Below, piece after piece: positions 1-9,527 of a stretch of 64,000 nt of DNA. The notes under the pieces are model-generated. The model searched no databases. It worked only from the letters and a program-made list of their open reading frames with translations, and was not told the origin of the DNA. Location of the stretch: the NCBI GenBank assembly GCA_963797005.1, contig CAWCOF010000003.1:434001-498000 (forward strand), read 5' to 3'. The position numbers were made by a program, and so were the translations under genes. Origin of the DNA: AWTP1-13 sp963797005. Its GTDB lineage: Bacteria > Pseudomonadota > Alphaproteobacteria > Rhizobiales > Hyphomicrobiaceae. Positions within the stretch are counted from its first letter, which is position 1, and each line of letters begins with the position of its first letter.

Positions 1-704
1 CATCGCCCAAAGCGACGGTGTCGGGCGCACCGTGCTGGCCTTGCTGGCGATCATGTCGCTTGCCACGTGGTATCTCATCATCACGAAGAGTCTGCAGACC
101 ATCACGATCCGGCGGCGCGCGTCCAGGTTCCTCGAGTCGTTCTGGAACGCGCCCTCGATGCAGGCGGTCGCGCTGCGGCTGCCGAGCGGGCACCCGACGA
201 GCCGTTCTCGCGCCTCGCGCAGCGGGCGATCGCGTCGGCGCGACACCACGAGCGCCATGGCGCACACCGGCTCGGCGAGGCCGGCAGCGCGTCCGAGTTC
301 CTGCTGCGCGCGATGCGTCGCGTCATCGACGAGGAAACCGCGCGCCTCGAATCAGGACTCACCATCCTGGCGTCGATCGGCAGCATCTCGCCGTTCGTTG
401 GACTGTTCGGGACCGTGTGGGCGTGTTCCACGCGCTGACGGCCATCGGGATGTCGGGCCAGGGAACGCTCGACAAGGTCGCGGGGCCGGTCGGTGAGGCG
501 CTCATCATGACCGCCGCGGGACTCTTCGTGGCGATCCCCGCGGTGCTGGCCTACAACGCGTTCGTGCGCGGCAACCGCGTCGTGCTGGCCGAGCTCGATT
601 CGTTTGCGCACGACGTGTTCGCGTTTCTCACGACGGGGTCGCATGTGCACGAGACGACCGCGCATACGATCCCGCAGGGCGCGCCCGTGAAAAGCGGAGC
701 CTGA
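1..704 (+). CDS. exbB: ExbB/TolQ/MotA-family proton channel subunit, partial, frameshifted
   Basis: Inner-membrane proton channel subunit that, with ExbD, energises TonB for outer-membrane iron uptake. The 5' end lies outside the window. A first membrane segment is read in the first 25 codons (LALLAIMSLATWYLII). The frame changes near 185 and again near 420, each consistent with one missing base. Joining the pieces gives the family pattern: a central conserved helix (LTILASIGSISPFVGLFGTV) and a last helix (ALIMTAAGLFVAIPAVLAYN), then a short polar tail. It ends 2 bases before exbD, so the two are one operon with the receptor downstream. The family and the exbD neighbour are clear. Whether the breaks are real cannot be told from sequence alone, but both domains are otherwise conserved. 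Confidence 0.88.
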   Translation, partial: SPKATVSGAPCWPCWRSCRLPRGISSSRRVCRPSRSGGARPGSSSRSGTRPRCRRSRCGCRAGTRRAVLAPRAAGDRVGATPRAPWRTPARRGRQRVRVPAARDASRHRRGNRAPRIRTHHPGVDRQHLAVRWTVRDRVGVFHALTAIGMSGQGTLDKVAGPVGEALIMTAAGLFVAIPAVLAYNAFVRGNRVVLAELDSFAHDVFAFLTTGSHVHETTAHTIPQGAPVKSGA

Positions 705-706
705 CC

Positions 707-1129
707 ATGGCATTCGGCAACTTCGAGCGCAGTGGCACGGCCCGCACGATGGCGGAGATCAACATGATCCCGCTGATCGACGTCATGCTCGTCCTGCTCG
801 TGATCTTCATCATCACGGCGCCGCTTTTGACGCATGCGGTGAAGGTCGACCTGCCCAAGGCGACGAGCTCGCCCAACCTCACGAGGCCCGACCACATCGT
901 CCTGTCGATCAATGCCGACGGCACGGTGTTTTGGAACGGCGAGGTCGTCGACGGTGCGGAGCTCCTGACGCGCCTCGCGGCGGCGGGCCGCCGCATGCCG
1001 CAGCCGGAGCTGCACCTGCGGGCGGACCGCACGACGCAGTACCAGACCATCGCCGAGGTCGTGGCGGCCGCGGCGCGCTCCGGCGTGCAACGGATTGGCT
1101 TCGTATCCGATCCGTCGATCGCGCAATAG
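707..1129 (+). CDS. exbD: ExbD/TolR biopolymer transport protein
   Basis: 140-residue partner of ExbB in the TonB energy-transducing complex. It has a short cytoplasmic N-terminus, one membrane helix (MIPLIDVMLVLLVIFIITAP, about residues 21-40) carrying the conserved Asp of the proton path, and a periplasmic domain with the usual end (ELHLRADRTTQYQTIAEVV). Length is normal for the family. The ATG follows the exbB stop by 2 bases, so translation is probably coupled. Position upstream of a siderophore receptor favours ExbD over TolR. No tonB gene is seen and it may lie left of the window. Confidence 0.95.
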   Translation: MAFGNFERSGTARTMAEINMIPLIDVMLVLLVIFIITAPLLTHAVKVDLPKATSSPNLTRPDHIVLSINADGTVFWNGEVVDGAELLTRLAAAGRRMPQPELHLRADRTTQYQTIAEVVAAAARSGVQRIGFVSDPSIAQ

Positions 1130-1224
1130 ACGATAGCTTCGCGTGCAAGCGAGGGCCGCAAGCCTTGGCAGTCCCGCCACGCCACTTGCAACACCAAGGC
1201 CTCGCCACGAATGCCGACGATCCA

Positions 1225-3491
1225 ATGCCACACGCCCGATTCCACTTTTCCCCGCTGGCCCTGGCGACTGCCCAGGCCATCCGTGCGCGCCGCACGCGTG
1301 CCCCTGGCCCGACGCCGGCGCGTCCTTCGCTGCCGCTCGGCGCGGCCATGCTCGCAGGCATTGCATTGACACCCGCCGCCGCGCTTGCGCAGTCCCAGGG
1401 CGAGGCCACGCTGCCGGAGGTGAAGGTCAAGGAGCCGGTCCGCAACGAGGACTACCAGACCAATGCCGCGACCATCGGCGCCGGCGTCCCGACGCCGATC
1501 CGCGACATCCCGCAATCGGTGACGATCATCAACAGCGCGCTGATGCAGGCGCAAGGGGCGACCAGCCTTGCCGACGCGCTGCGCAACGTACCGGGCATCA
1601 CGATCGGCGCCGCCGAAGGCGGCACCATCGGGAACAACTTCAATCTGCGCGGCTTTTCCGCGCGCACGGACCTCTATCTCGATTCGATGCGCGATCGCGG
1701 GCAGTATTACCGCGACGTGTTCTCGCTCGATGCGGTCGAAGTGCTGCAAGGCCCCTCCTCGATGCTCTTCGGCCGGGGCTCCACCGGCGGCATCATCAAC
1801 CAGGTGAGCAAGTTTCCCTCACTGACGCCATTTGCGACCGCGACGCTGACGGCGGGTACGCAGCCGTCGGTGCGCGGGACCTTCGACGTCAATCAGCCGG
1901 TCTCGAACACGGCGGCATTCCGCGTTTCGGGCATGGCGCAGGACGTGCACTCCACGCGCGACGTGATGAAGAGCGACGACTACGGCGTCGCGCCGGCCCT
2001 GACGCTCGGGCTCGGCACGCCGACGGAGGCGACCTTCAACGCGCTCCTGACCCACAACCACGACATGCCCGACTACGGACTGCCGCCGGTCAATGGCGCG
2101 CCCGCGACGGTGAATCGCAAGAATTTCTACGGCGCAACCGACGACCGCACGATCCAGGACGTCGTCAACCTGAACGCCACGTCACGCACAAGTTCACGCC
2201 GACCGTCGAGCTGCGCAACCAGACCCAATACTCGGAGTACAAGATCGACGCACGCGAATCGGGTCCCAACAACGTCGGCACGCTGAGCAGCACCGGCGTC
2301 TACACGGCCTTCCCCGCTACCAATCTCGCCAATCTCACCTCGCTGCCGCTCGACCAGCTCTACGTCGGCATCGGCAGCCACGACCGCGACATCGCGGATT
2401 CGTCGTTCTACAACCAGACCGACCTCATCACCGAATTTCAGACGGGGCCGATTTCACATCTGCTCATCACCGGACTCGAGCTCGGACAGGACCGCAACGA
2501 TACCCAGAACTACACGCGCAACATCCCGGGCAATCCCAACAATATCTTCCGGGCCGTGCCGCTCGTCTCGCCCACCTACGACCCGGCCGGCTACATACCC
2601 GAGGTCACCGGCAACCACGTGAACGCGAAGGCCACCGACGTCGCGCCCTACCTCAACGACACGATGTCCTTCCTCCAGACCTGGAAGGTGGTCGCGGGCG
2701 TCCGCTACGATCGCTACAACGCGAGCCTGACGAACACGATCAACCAACCTCCTTCCGCTTCGCAGAGCATCGGCTTCACGAGCGTGCGCGCCGGCGTGAT
2801 CTACCAGCCGACCGACGTGCAGTCGTACTACGTCTCCTACGGAACGTCGTTCAATCCATCGCTCGAAACGCTCACGCTGACGAGCGGCCAGCAGAGCCTC
2901 GACCCGGAAACGAGCAAGCAGTACGAGCTCGGAGGCAAATGGGATCTGCTGGAGGGCAACCTCTCGGTCACCTCCGCGATCTTCCAGATCGAGAAGGACC
3001 ACACGCGCTCGCAGATCTCGCCGGGCGTGTACGAGCTGACGGGCGACGTTCGCGTACGAGGTTTCCAGGTGAGCGTCGCCGGGCGCATCACGCCCGCGTG
3101 GCAGGTATTCGGCGGCTATACGTATCTCGACGCGGAGATCGTCAGCGCGTCCACGATAGACGCCACGCAAGGCAAGGTCCCCGCGAACACGCCGCAGAAC
3201 AGCGCGGCGCTCTGGACCGCGTACAACTTCACGCGCGAATGGCAGGCCGGCACGGGCATCACGTACATGTCGGACCGCTATACCTCCAACACCAACGCGG
3301 TCAAGGTGCCCGACTACTTCCGCTGGGACGCGATGCTCGCCTACCAGCAGCGCAACTACACGATCCAGCTCAACGTCTTCAACCTGACCGATCGCCTGAA
3401 TTACGATGCGCTGATTCCCTCCGACCGCGGGCGCTCGGTACCCGGCACCAATTTGCAGGCGCTGTTGTCGGTCATCTACAAGTTCGAGTAG
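1225..3491 (+). CDS. TonB-dependent siderophore receptor (one frameshift)
   Basis: Outer-membrane beta-barrel importer for a ferric siderophore, about 755 residues. The chosen ATG gives a long signal peptide ending near AAALAQS, followed by a TonB-box-like stretch (TLPEVKVKE). The plug domain follows (DIPQSVTIINSALMQ, LADALRNVPGI, LQGPSSMLFGRGSTGGIIN), then the barrel, ending in the aromatic C-terminal strand LLSVIYKFE. The frame changes near 2178, inside NLNAT/VTHKF, and one missing base explains it. The QSVTI and GPSSMLFGRGSTGG signatures are those of FhuA/FpvA/FiuA-like siderophore receptors. It follows exbD by about 95 bases and a PiuC-type gene follows. The exact siderophore cannot be assigned. 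Confidence 0.93.
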
Positions 3492-3496
3492 GTGCC

Positions 3497-4189
3497 ATGC
3501 TGCTCCACGTCCCCGGCATACTTCGCGGCGAACAGGTGAGCGAGATGCGTGCGCGCCTGGACGCGGCGGATGCCGACTGGGTCGATGGGCGCGCCACCGC
3601 AGGGCACCAGGGCGCGCACGTGAAGCACAACCTGCAGATCGCCGAAGACTCGAACGTCGCTCGCGAGCTCGGCGGAATCGTCCTGGCGGCCCTCGAGCGC
3701 CATCCGCTGTTCCTGAGCGCGGCGCTGCCCGCGCATATCTATCCGCCGATGTTCAATCGCTACGAAGCGGCCGCCGGCATGGCGTTCGGCGACCACGTCG
3801 ATGGCGCCGTGCGGCTCATTCCCGGCACGGCCGCCAAGATCCGGACCGACATTTCGGCGACGCTCTTCCTGGCGGCGCCGGAGGAATACGAAGGCGGCGC
3901 ATTGCAGGTTCACGACACGTTCGGTGCGCACGCCGTGAAGCTGCCCGCCGGCGGCCTCGTGCTCTATCCGGCCAGCAGCGTGCATCGGGTGACGCCGGTG
4001 ACGAAGGGTACGCGCGTCGCGTCGTTCTTCTGGATCCAGAGCCTCGTGCGCGACGACGCCCAGCGCTCGCTTTTGTTCGACCTCGACATGGCGATCGTGC
4101 GCCTGACGCAGGATGCGCCAGGCCACGCGGCGCTGGTCTCGCTGACCGGCACCTATCACAACCTCCTGCGCATGTGGTCCGAACCGTGA
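3497..4189 (+). CDS. piuC: PiuC/PKHD-type Fe(II)/2-oxoglutarate dioxygenase
   Basis: Cytoplasmic PKHD-type hydroxylase of 230 residues, a family typically encoded beside catecholate siderophore receptors. The iron ligands are visible as H100-x-D102 (GDHVDG) and H163 (SSVHRV), with R173 (VTKGTR) as the 2-oxoglutarate-binding arginine. The N-terminus (MLLHVPGILRGEQV) matches the family start, and the ATG lies 5 bases after the receptor stop. The natural substrate of the family is not settled. The neighbourhood points to siderophore-iron handling. The 3' end overlaps the next gene by 16 bases. Confidence 0.95.
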   Translation: MLLHVPGILRGEQVSEMRARLDAADADWVDGRATAGHQGAHVKHNLQIAEDSNVARELGGIVLAALERHPLFLSAALPAHIYPPMFNRYEAAAGMAFGDHVDGAVRLIPGTAAKIRTDISATLFLAAPEEYEGGALQVHDTFGAHAVKLPAGGLVLYPASSVHRVTPVTKGTRVASFFWIQSLVRDDAQRSLLFDLDMAIVRLTQDAPGHAALVSLTGTYHNLLRMWSEP

Positions 4190-5346
4190 AGCCTCGTAAC
4201 GCAGTGACGACCCCGCGAATCGCGTGGCGCGCGGTGTGGGTGCAGATCCACCTCTGGCTCGGACTGACGCTCGGCGTCGTCGGCGCGCTGCTCGGTCTTT
4301 CCGGCAGCATCCTCGTCTACGACGAGGCGATCGACGCGTGGATGAATCCGCAGCGCCATGCGGTGACAGGGACGGAAGCTCCACTGGCGATCGCCGAGTA
4401 CGCGTTGCGCGCCGAACTGGCGCTGGCGAACGGTGCCCGCGCCACGGCGCTGCGCCTGCCCGACCAGGAGGGCGGTCCCGTGATGGTGTTCCTGCGCGCC
4501 CGAGGCGACGCCGCATTCCAGCGCGCCTACCTCGACCCGCCGACGGGCCGCGTGCTCGACATGGCCGGCGGCCGCGACTTGCTGGGCTGGCTCCACGACT
4601 TCCACGAATCGCTGGCGCTGCGCGAATACAAGGGCCGCGAGATCGTCGGCGTCGTCGGCATCGGCATGCTGATCTCGTCGCTCAGCGGCATCTATCTCTG
4701 GTGGCCCGCGGGCCGCTGGCGGCGCTCGACGTTCGGATTCAGGCCGGGCTTCGCGCTGCATCGCAGCTTGCACTACACGATCGGCTTCTGGGGCGCGATC
4801 GTCCTTGCGATGCTGTCGCTCACCGGCATCTTCCTCGCGTACGCCGACGCCGGACGAGCGGTCGTCGGCCTGTTCGCAAAAGTGTCGCCGTCGCCGCGGG
4901 CGGTGCAGGTGCCCGAAGGCAGCGGTCGTCCGATGCCGCCCGACGACGCCGTGGCGCTCGCGCGCGAAGCGGTGCCCAACGCACGGGTGATCGGCTTCGG
5001 ATTTCCCGGCGGTCCGCGCGGTGCCTACCGTGTCAACTTGCGGGAAGCGGACGACACCACGTCCCGGTCGGGAACCGTCGTCTATCTCGATCCGCGCTCA
5101 CGCGCGATCGTCAATCGCATCGACCGTGCGAGCCGCGGAAGCGGCGACACGTTCCTGCTCTGGCAACGCATCCTGCACGAGGGCAGCGCCGGCGGGCCGG
5201 TCGGCCGCTTCGTGACGTTTCTGGGTGGACTGATGCCGCCGACGCTCATGGTGACCGGGCTCTTGATGTGGCTGCGCGCCCGGCGCCGGGACAGCGCACG
5301 CGCAACCGCAACCGCAACTGCGGCCACCGCCGCCGACGCGCGCTAG
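4174..5346 (+). CDS. PepSY-associated membrane protein
   Basis: 390-residue inner-membrane protein of the PepSY_TM family, often found next to siderophore receptors and in some cases acting as a ferric-siderophore reductase. Four membrane helices are visible: about residues 22-45 (IHLWLGLTLGVVGALLGLSG), about 160-180 (VVGIGMLISSLSGIYLWW), about 200-225 (IGFWGAIVLAMLSLTGIFLA) and about 345-370 (FLGGLMPPTLMVTGLLMWL). A PepSY-like domain lies in the periplasmic loop between helices 1 and 2. The ATG overlaps the piuC end. A GTG 12 bases later is an alternative start. The C-terminus is a low-complexity Ala/Thr tail. Confidence 0.9.
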   Translation: MVRTVKPRNAVTTPRIAWRAVWVQIHLWLGLTLGVVGALLGLSGSILVYDEAIDAWMNPQRHAVTGTEAPLAIAEYALRAELALANGARATALRLPDQEGGPVMVFLRARGDAAFQRAYLDPPTGRVLDMAGGRDLLGWLHDFHESLALREYKGREIVGVVGIGMLISSLSGIYLWWPAGRWRRSTFGFRPGFALHRSLHYTIGFWGAIVLAMLSLTGIFLAYADAGRAVVGLFAKVSPSPRAVQVPEGSGRPMPPDDAVALAREAVPNARVIGFGFPGGPRGAYRVNLREADDTTSRSGTVVYLDPRSRAIVNRIDRASRGSGDTFLLWQRILHEGSAGGPVGRFVTFLGGLMPPTLMVTGLLMWLRARRRDSARATATATAATAADAR

Positions 5347-5370
5347 GGTCGGCCCGCGCCGCACGCGGCG

Positions 5371-6162
5371 CTATTGCATGTGCCAGCCGTGGCTCGCCAC
5401 GAGCGATTGGCCGGTCAGCGCATTGCTCGGGAAGGCGGCGAAGAACAGCGCGACCTCGGCGACGTCGTCGACGGTCGTGAACTCGCCGTCGACCGTGTCC
5501 TTCAGCATGATCTTCTTGATCACGTCGTCCTCGGAAATGCCGAGCTGCCTGCGCCTGCTCCGGAATCTGCTTGTCGACCAGCGGCGTGCGCACGAAGCCC
5601 GGGCAGATCACGTTGGCGCGCACGCCGTGCTGCGCGCCCTCCTTGGCGATCACCTTGGCGAGGCCGATCAGCCCGTGCTTGGCGGTCACGTAGGGCGCCT
5701 TCAGCATGCGAGGCCTCCTTGCGAGTGGACCGAGCCCATGTAGATGATGCTGCCGCCGCGCCCCGACTTGTACATGTGCGGCAGGCACGCCTTGGTCGTG
5801 AGGAACGCGCCGTCGAGATGGATGGCGAGCATCTTCTTCCATTCGGCGAAGGGGAACTCCTCGAGCGGGTGGACGATCTGGATGCCGGCGTTGCTGACCA
5901 GGATGTCGACCGCCGCCGCAGGCCTCGACGACCGCGGCGACGCCGGCGTTCACCTGCGTCTTCGTCGGTCACGTCCATCGCGACGGCCGATCGCCCGGCC
6001 GCCGCTTGGCCATGATGTCGGCGGCTGCGGCATCGGCCGCCTGCTGGTTGAGGTCGGCGATCGCGACCGTCGGCGCCCTCCTGCGCATAGCGCTGCGCGA
6101 TGGCCTTGCCGAGGCCGCTCGCGGCGCCCGGTGACGATCGCGACCTTGTCCTTGAGCTTCAT
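5371..6162 (-). CDS. bdhA: 3-hydroxybutyrate dehydrogenase, SDR family (frameshifted)
   Basis: NAD-dependent oxidation of 3-hydroxybutyrate to acetoacetate, the step after PHB depolymerisation. It starts with the SDR nucleotide-binding strand (MKLKDKVAIVTG). It carries the catalytic Y-x3-K in PYVTAKHGLIGLAKV, the segment NVICPGFVRTPLV, and the characteristic C-terminus ending in LTGQSLVASHGWHMQ. The frame changes several times (near 6110, 5990, 5920, 5710 and 5560), so no single reading frame covers it, but joined it has the normal length of about 262 residues. It directly follows the patatin gene on the same strand. The pair is a familiar PHB-mobilisation arrangement in betaproteobacteria. 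Confidence 0.85.
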
Positions 6163-6177
6163 CGTGGATGCTCCTTG

Positions 6178-7351
6178 TCCGGGCTCAGTCGGCTCGGCGC
6201 CGGAAAGATCGAATGTTTCGAGGCCGCTGCCGCGTCGTGCACGCGCTGCTGCCAGCTTCGGGTTGGCCATGGTGCGATGCGACGGCGTCGCGTCCGGCGT
6301 CCCAGAGCGTCGCGCACCGTGGCCCGCGAGAACTCGTAGTCCTTCGACTGCGACGAGTGGTCGAAGCGCCGGTTGATCAGCTGGACGACCGCGATCTTGC
6401 GCCCGCGCGCCGCGTTCTGCAGCAGCTTCACGTCGGCGATCCTCCGCGAACTCGCGGCGGCAGCTTCGCGAGCACCCGCCGTAGCGCGGCGCCGAGCTCC
6501 TCGATCTCCTTCACATGATTCGTGTTGAACCGCGTCTTGCTCGAATAGACGGATGTCCTTCTGCGCGCTCCATCACCTCGTCGAGATTGGACGGCATCTC
6601 GCCGCGCGCGCTGAACAGATCGACCTGCATGATCAACGCTTCGAGGAGCGGGCGAATCGTCCAGCACGTACCACAGCGGCGTATTGGAGACGAGCCCGCC
6701 GTCCCAGTAGAACTCGCCGTCGATCTCCACCGGCGGGAAGCCCGGCGGCAGCGCGCCGCTTGCCATGACGTGCTCGGCGCGGATCGGGTCGCGTCCACGT
6801 AGTTGTCGAAATACTTCGAGTTGCCGGTGCGCACCTGGACCGACGCCGACCGAGAAGCGCATCGTCTTGTCGTTGATGAGATCGAAGTCGACGAGCTCGT
6901 CGAGCGTCTCGCGCAGCGGCGTCGTGTCGTAGATGCGACAGCGCCTCGACGCTCCCTTCGGGCGCGAAGGCGAACGGCGGGACGCGCGGAGCGAAGAAGC
7001 CCGGAACGCCGAACGTCGCGCTCGCCGAGCGCCGAGACGAGATTCAGCGCGTAGCGCAGCGGGTCGAACGCCGCGGGCGGAACGAGCGGCATGCCCGACG
7101 ACACGCGATCCCAGAACTCGCGCAGCCTCGCCACGCGAAGCTCCGGCGGGTTGCCCGCGATGAGCGCCGCGTTGATCGCGCCGATCGAGACGCCCGTCGA
7201 CCCAGTCGGGCGCGAATCCCGTCTCCGACAGCGCCTCGTACACGCCGGCCTGGTAGGCGCCGAGCGCGCCGCCGCCCTGCAGCACGAGCAGCGTGTGGTC
7301 ATCGCGGGTTTGGTACGACGAGGCGGCGACGGGATCCTGGCGTTGGACCAT
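6178..7351 (-). CDS. Patatin-like phospholipase with C-terminal DUF3734-type region (frameshifted)
   Basis: Serine lipid acyl hydrolase of the patatin family. The oxyanion-hole glycines (LQGGGALGAYQAGVYEAL), the nucleophile elbow (GVSIG, just after DWVDG) and the catalytic Asp in the DGG motif (YWDGGLVSNTPLWYVLD) are all present. The C-terminal region (KIAVVQLINRRFDHSSQSKD, then ATVRD) matches the DUF3734 extension of bacterial patatins linked to PHB genes. Several frame changes occur (near 7190, 6940, 6800, 6650, 6540, 6440 and 6270). The exact stop is uncertain because the last readable stretch runs into the next gene's start, so the 3' end is placed at about 6178. Probably co-transcribed with bdhA. 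Confidence 0.82.
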
Positions 7352-7439
7352 GGACGACTCCAGGCGAGCGAGCCATCAGTATAGCCTTCCTATGCTGCGG
7401 AGCAGCATTATGGTGGCGCGAGGGTGAGACAGTGGGCCG

Positions 7440-9480
7440 TCAGGGTTCGACCGGCAGGGCCACGCCGAACATCTGCTGCTTCAGCGCGTACAGGCGATCG
7501 CGCAGCTCCGCCGCCTTCTCGAATTCCAGGTTGCGCGCCGCGTCGAGCATCTGCCGCTCGAGCGCTTCAACTCGCGCTCGAGGTCCTTCTCGGGCATCGC
7601 CTCGTACTTGGCCTTGCGCCTGCGCGGCGCGCCAGCTCCTTCTTCGCCTCGTCGGGGTCGTACACGCCCTCGATGATGTCCTTGATGCGCTTCTGCACGC
7701 CGACGGGCGTGATGCCCATCTTCTCGTTCCACGCGAGCTGCTTCGCGCGCCGGCGCTCGGTCTCCTCGATCGCCGCCTTCATCGAATCGGTCATCGTGTC
7801 GGCATAGAGGATCGCCATGCCGTTGATGTGCCGCGCCGCGCGGCCGATCGTCTGGATCAGCGAGCGCTCGGCGCGCAGGAAGCCTTCCTTGTCGGCGTCG
7901 AGGATCGCCACCAGCGACACCTCGGGAATGTCGAGGCCCTCGCGCAGCAGGTTGATCCCGACCAGCACGTCGAATTCGCCCAGCCGCAGGTCGCGGATGA
8001 TCTCCACGCGCTCGACCGTGTCGATGTCCGAATGCAGGTAGCGCACCTTGACGCCGTTCTCCGCGAGATAGTCGGTCAGGTCCTCGGCCATCCGCTTGGT
8101 CGAGCGTGGTCACCAGCACCCGCTCGTTCTTCCCGACGCGCAGGTGGATCTCCGAGAGCAGGTCGTCGACCTGCGTGGCCGCGGGGCGCACGTCGAGCAT
8201 CGGATCGACGAGGCCGGTGGGACGCACGAGCTGCTCGACCACCTGTCCCGCATGCGTGTGCTCGTACGTCGCAGGCGTTGCCGAGACGAAGATCGTCTGC
8301 GGCATCAGCCGCTCGAACTCGTCGAAGCGCAACGGCCGATTGTCGAGCGCCGACGGCAGCCGGAAGCCGTAGTTGACGAGGTTCTCCTTGCGCGCGCGGT
8401 CGCCCTTGTACATGCCGCCGACCTGCGGAATCGTCACGTGCGACTCGTCGACGAACATGAGCGATTGGGGCGGCAGGTAGTCGATGAGCGTGGGCGGCGG
8501 CTCGCCGGCGTTGCGGCCCGAACAGATAGCGCGAGTAGTTCTCGATGCCTTTGCAGATAGCCGATCTCGGTCATCATCTCGAGGTCGTAGCGGGTCCGCT
8601 GCTCGATGCGCTGCGCCTCGATGAGCTTCATCTGGCCGACGAAGAATTCCTTCTGCGCCGCGAGCTCGAGCTTGATCTGGTCGATCGCCGACAGCACCTT
8701 CCTGCGCCCGGTCACGTAGTGCGACGACGGGAACACGGTGAAGCGCGGCGAGCTTCTGCTTCAGGTGGCCGGTCAGCGGATCGAAGAGCTGCAGCGATCT
8801 CGACCTCGTCGTCGAACAGCGAGACGCGGATCGCGTTCTCGGCGTTCTCGGCGGGGAAGATGTCGAGCACGTCGCCGCGCACCCGGAAGACGCCGCGCTT
8901 GAAATCCGTGTCGTTGCGCGTGTACTGCATCTCGGTCAGCCGCTTGATGGCGTCGCGCTGCGAAGCATGGTCGCCCTGCTTCAGGTGCAGGATCATGCTG
9001 TGGTACTCGGTCGGATCGCCGATGCCGTAGATCGCGGACACCGTGGCCACGATGATGCAGTCGGGCCGCTCGAGGATCGCCTTGGTCGCCGACAGCCGCA
9101 TCTGCTCGATGTGCTCGTTGATCGAGCTGTCCTTCTCGATGTAGAGGTCGCGCGACGGGACGTAGGCCTCGGGCTGGTAGTAGTCGTAGTACGAGACGAA
9201 GTACTCGACCGCGTTGTTCGGAAAGAACTCGCGGAACTCGGAGTAGAGCTGCGCCGCGAGCGTCTTGTTCGGCGCGATGACGATCGCGGGCCGGCCGGTC
9301 TGCGCGATGACGTGGGCCATCGTGTACGTCTTGCCCGAGCCGGTCACGCCGAGCAGCGTCTGGTAGGAGAGGCCGTCGCTCAACCCGCTCGACGAGCTGC
9401 GCGATCGCCTCCGGCTGGTCGCCGGCGGGCGCGAACGGCTCGTGAAGCTCATAGGGACTGCCGGGGTAGGTGAGAGGCAT
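7440..9480 (-). CDS. uvrB: Excinuclease ABC subunit B (frameshifted)
   Basis: DNA damage-recognition helicase of nucleotide excision repair, working with UvrA and UvrC. It starts MPLTYPGSPYELHEPFAPAG. Walker A is GVTGSGKTYT, the beta-hairpin region contains YYDYYQPEAYVPSRDLYIEK, the DEAD-like box is FVDESH, and motif VI lies in SLIQTIGRAARH. The C-terminal UVR domain that contacts UvrC can be read after the last shift (RNLEFEKAAELRDRL). Frame changes lie near 9390 (one extra base), 8800, 8750, 8560, 8520, 8100, 7630 and 7565. Total length after joining is normal, about 675 residues. Loss of uvrB is unlikely in a free-living bacterium, so sequence error is the better explanation. Confidence 0.9.
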
Positions 9481-9487
9481 GGAAAGT

Positions 9488-9514
9488 AGGGTCAGGCCCT
9501 CAGGGTCTGACCCT
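9488..9514. repeat. Inverted repeat between uvrB and the ABC exporter gene
   Basis: Perfect 8-bp arms AGGGTCAG (9488-9495) and CTGACCCT (9507-9514) flank an 11-base spacer that itself can pair (CCCT with AGGG). It sits in the 47 bases between the exporter stop and the uvrB start, both on the minus strand. No T-run follows on the minus strand, so a Rho-independent terminator is not well supported. It could be a protein-binding site or a small interspersed repeat. Confidence 0.5.
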
Positions 9515-9527
9515 GATACGCAACCGG

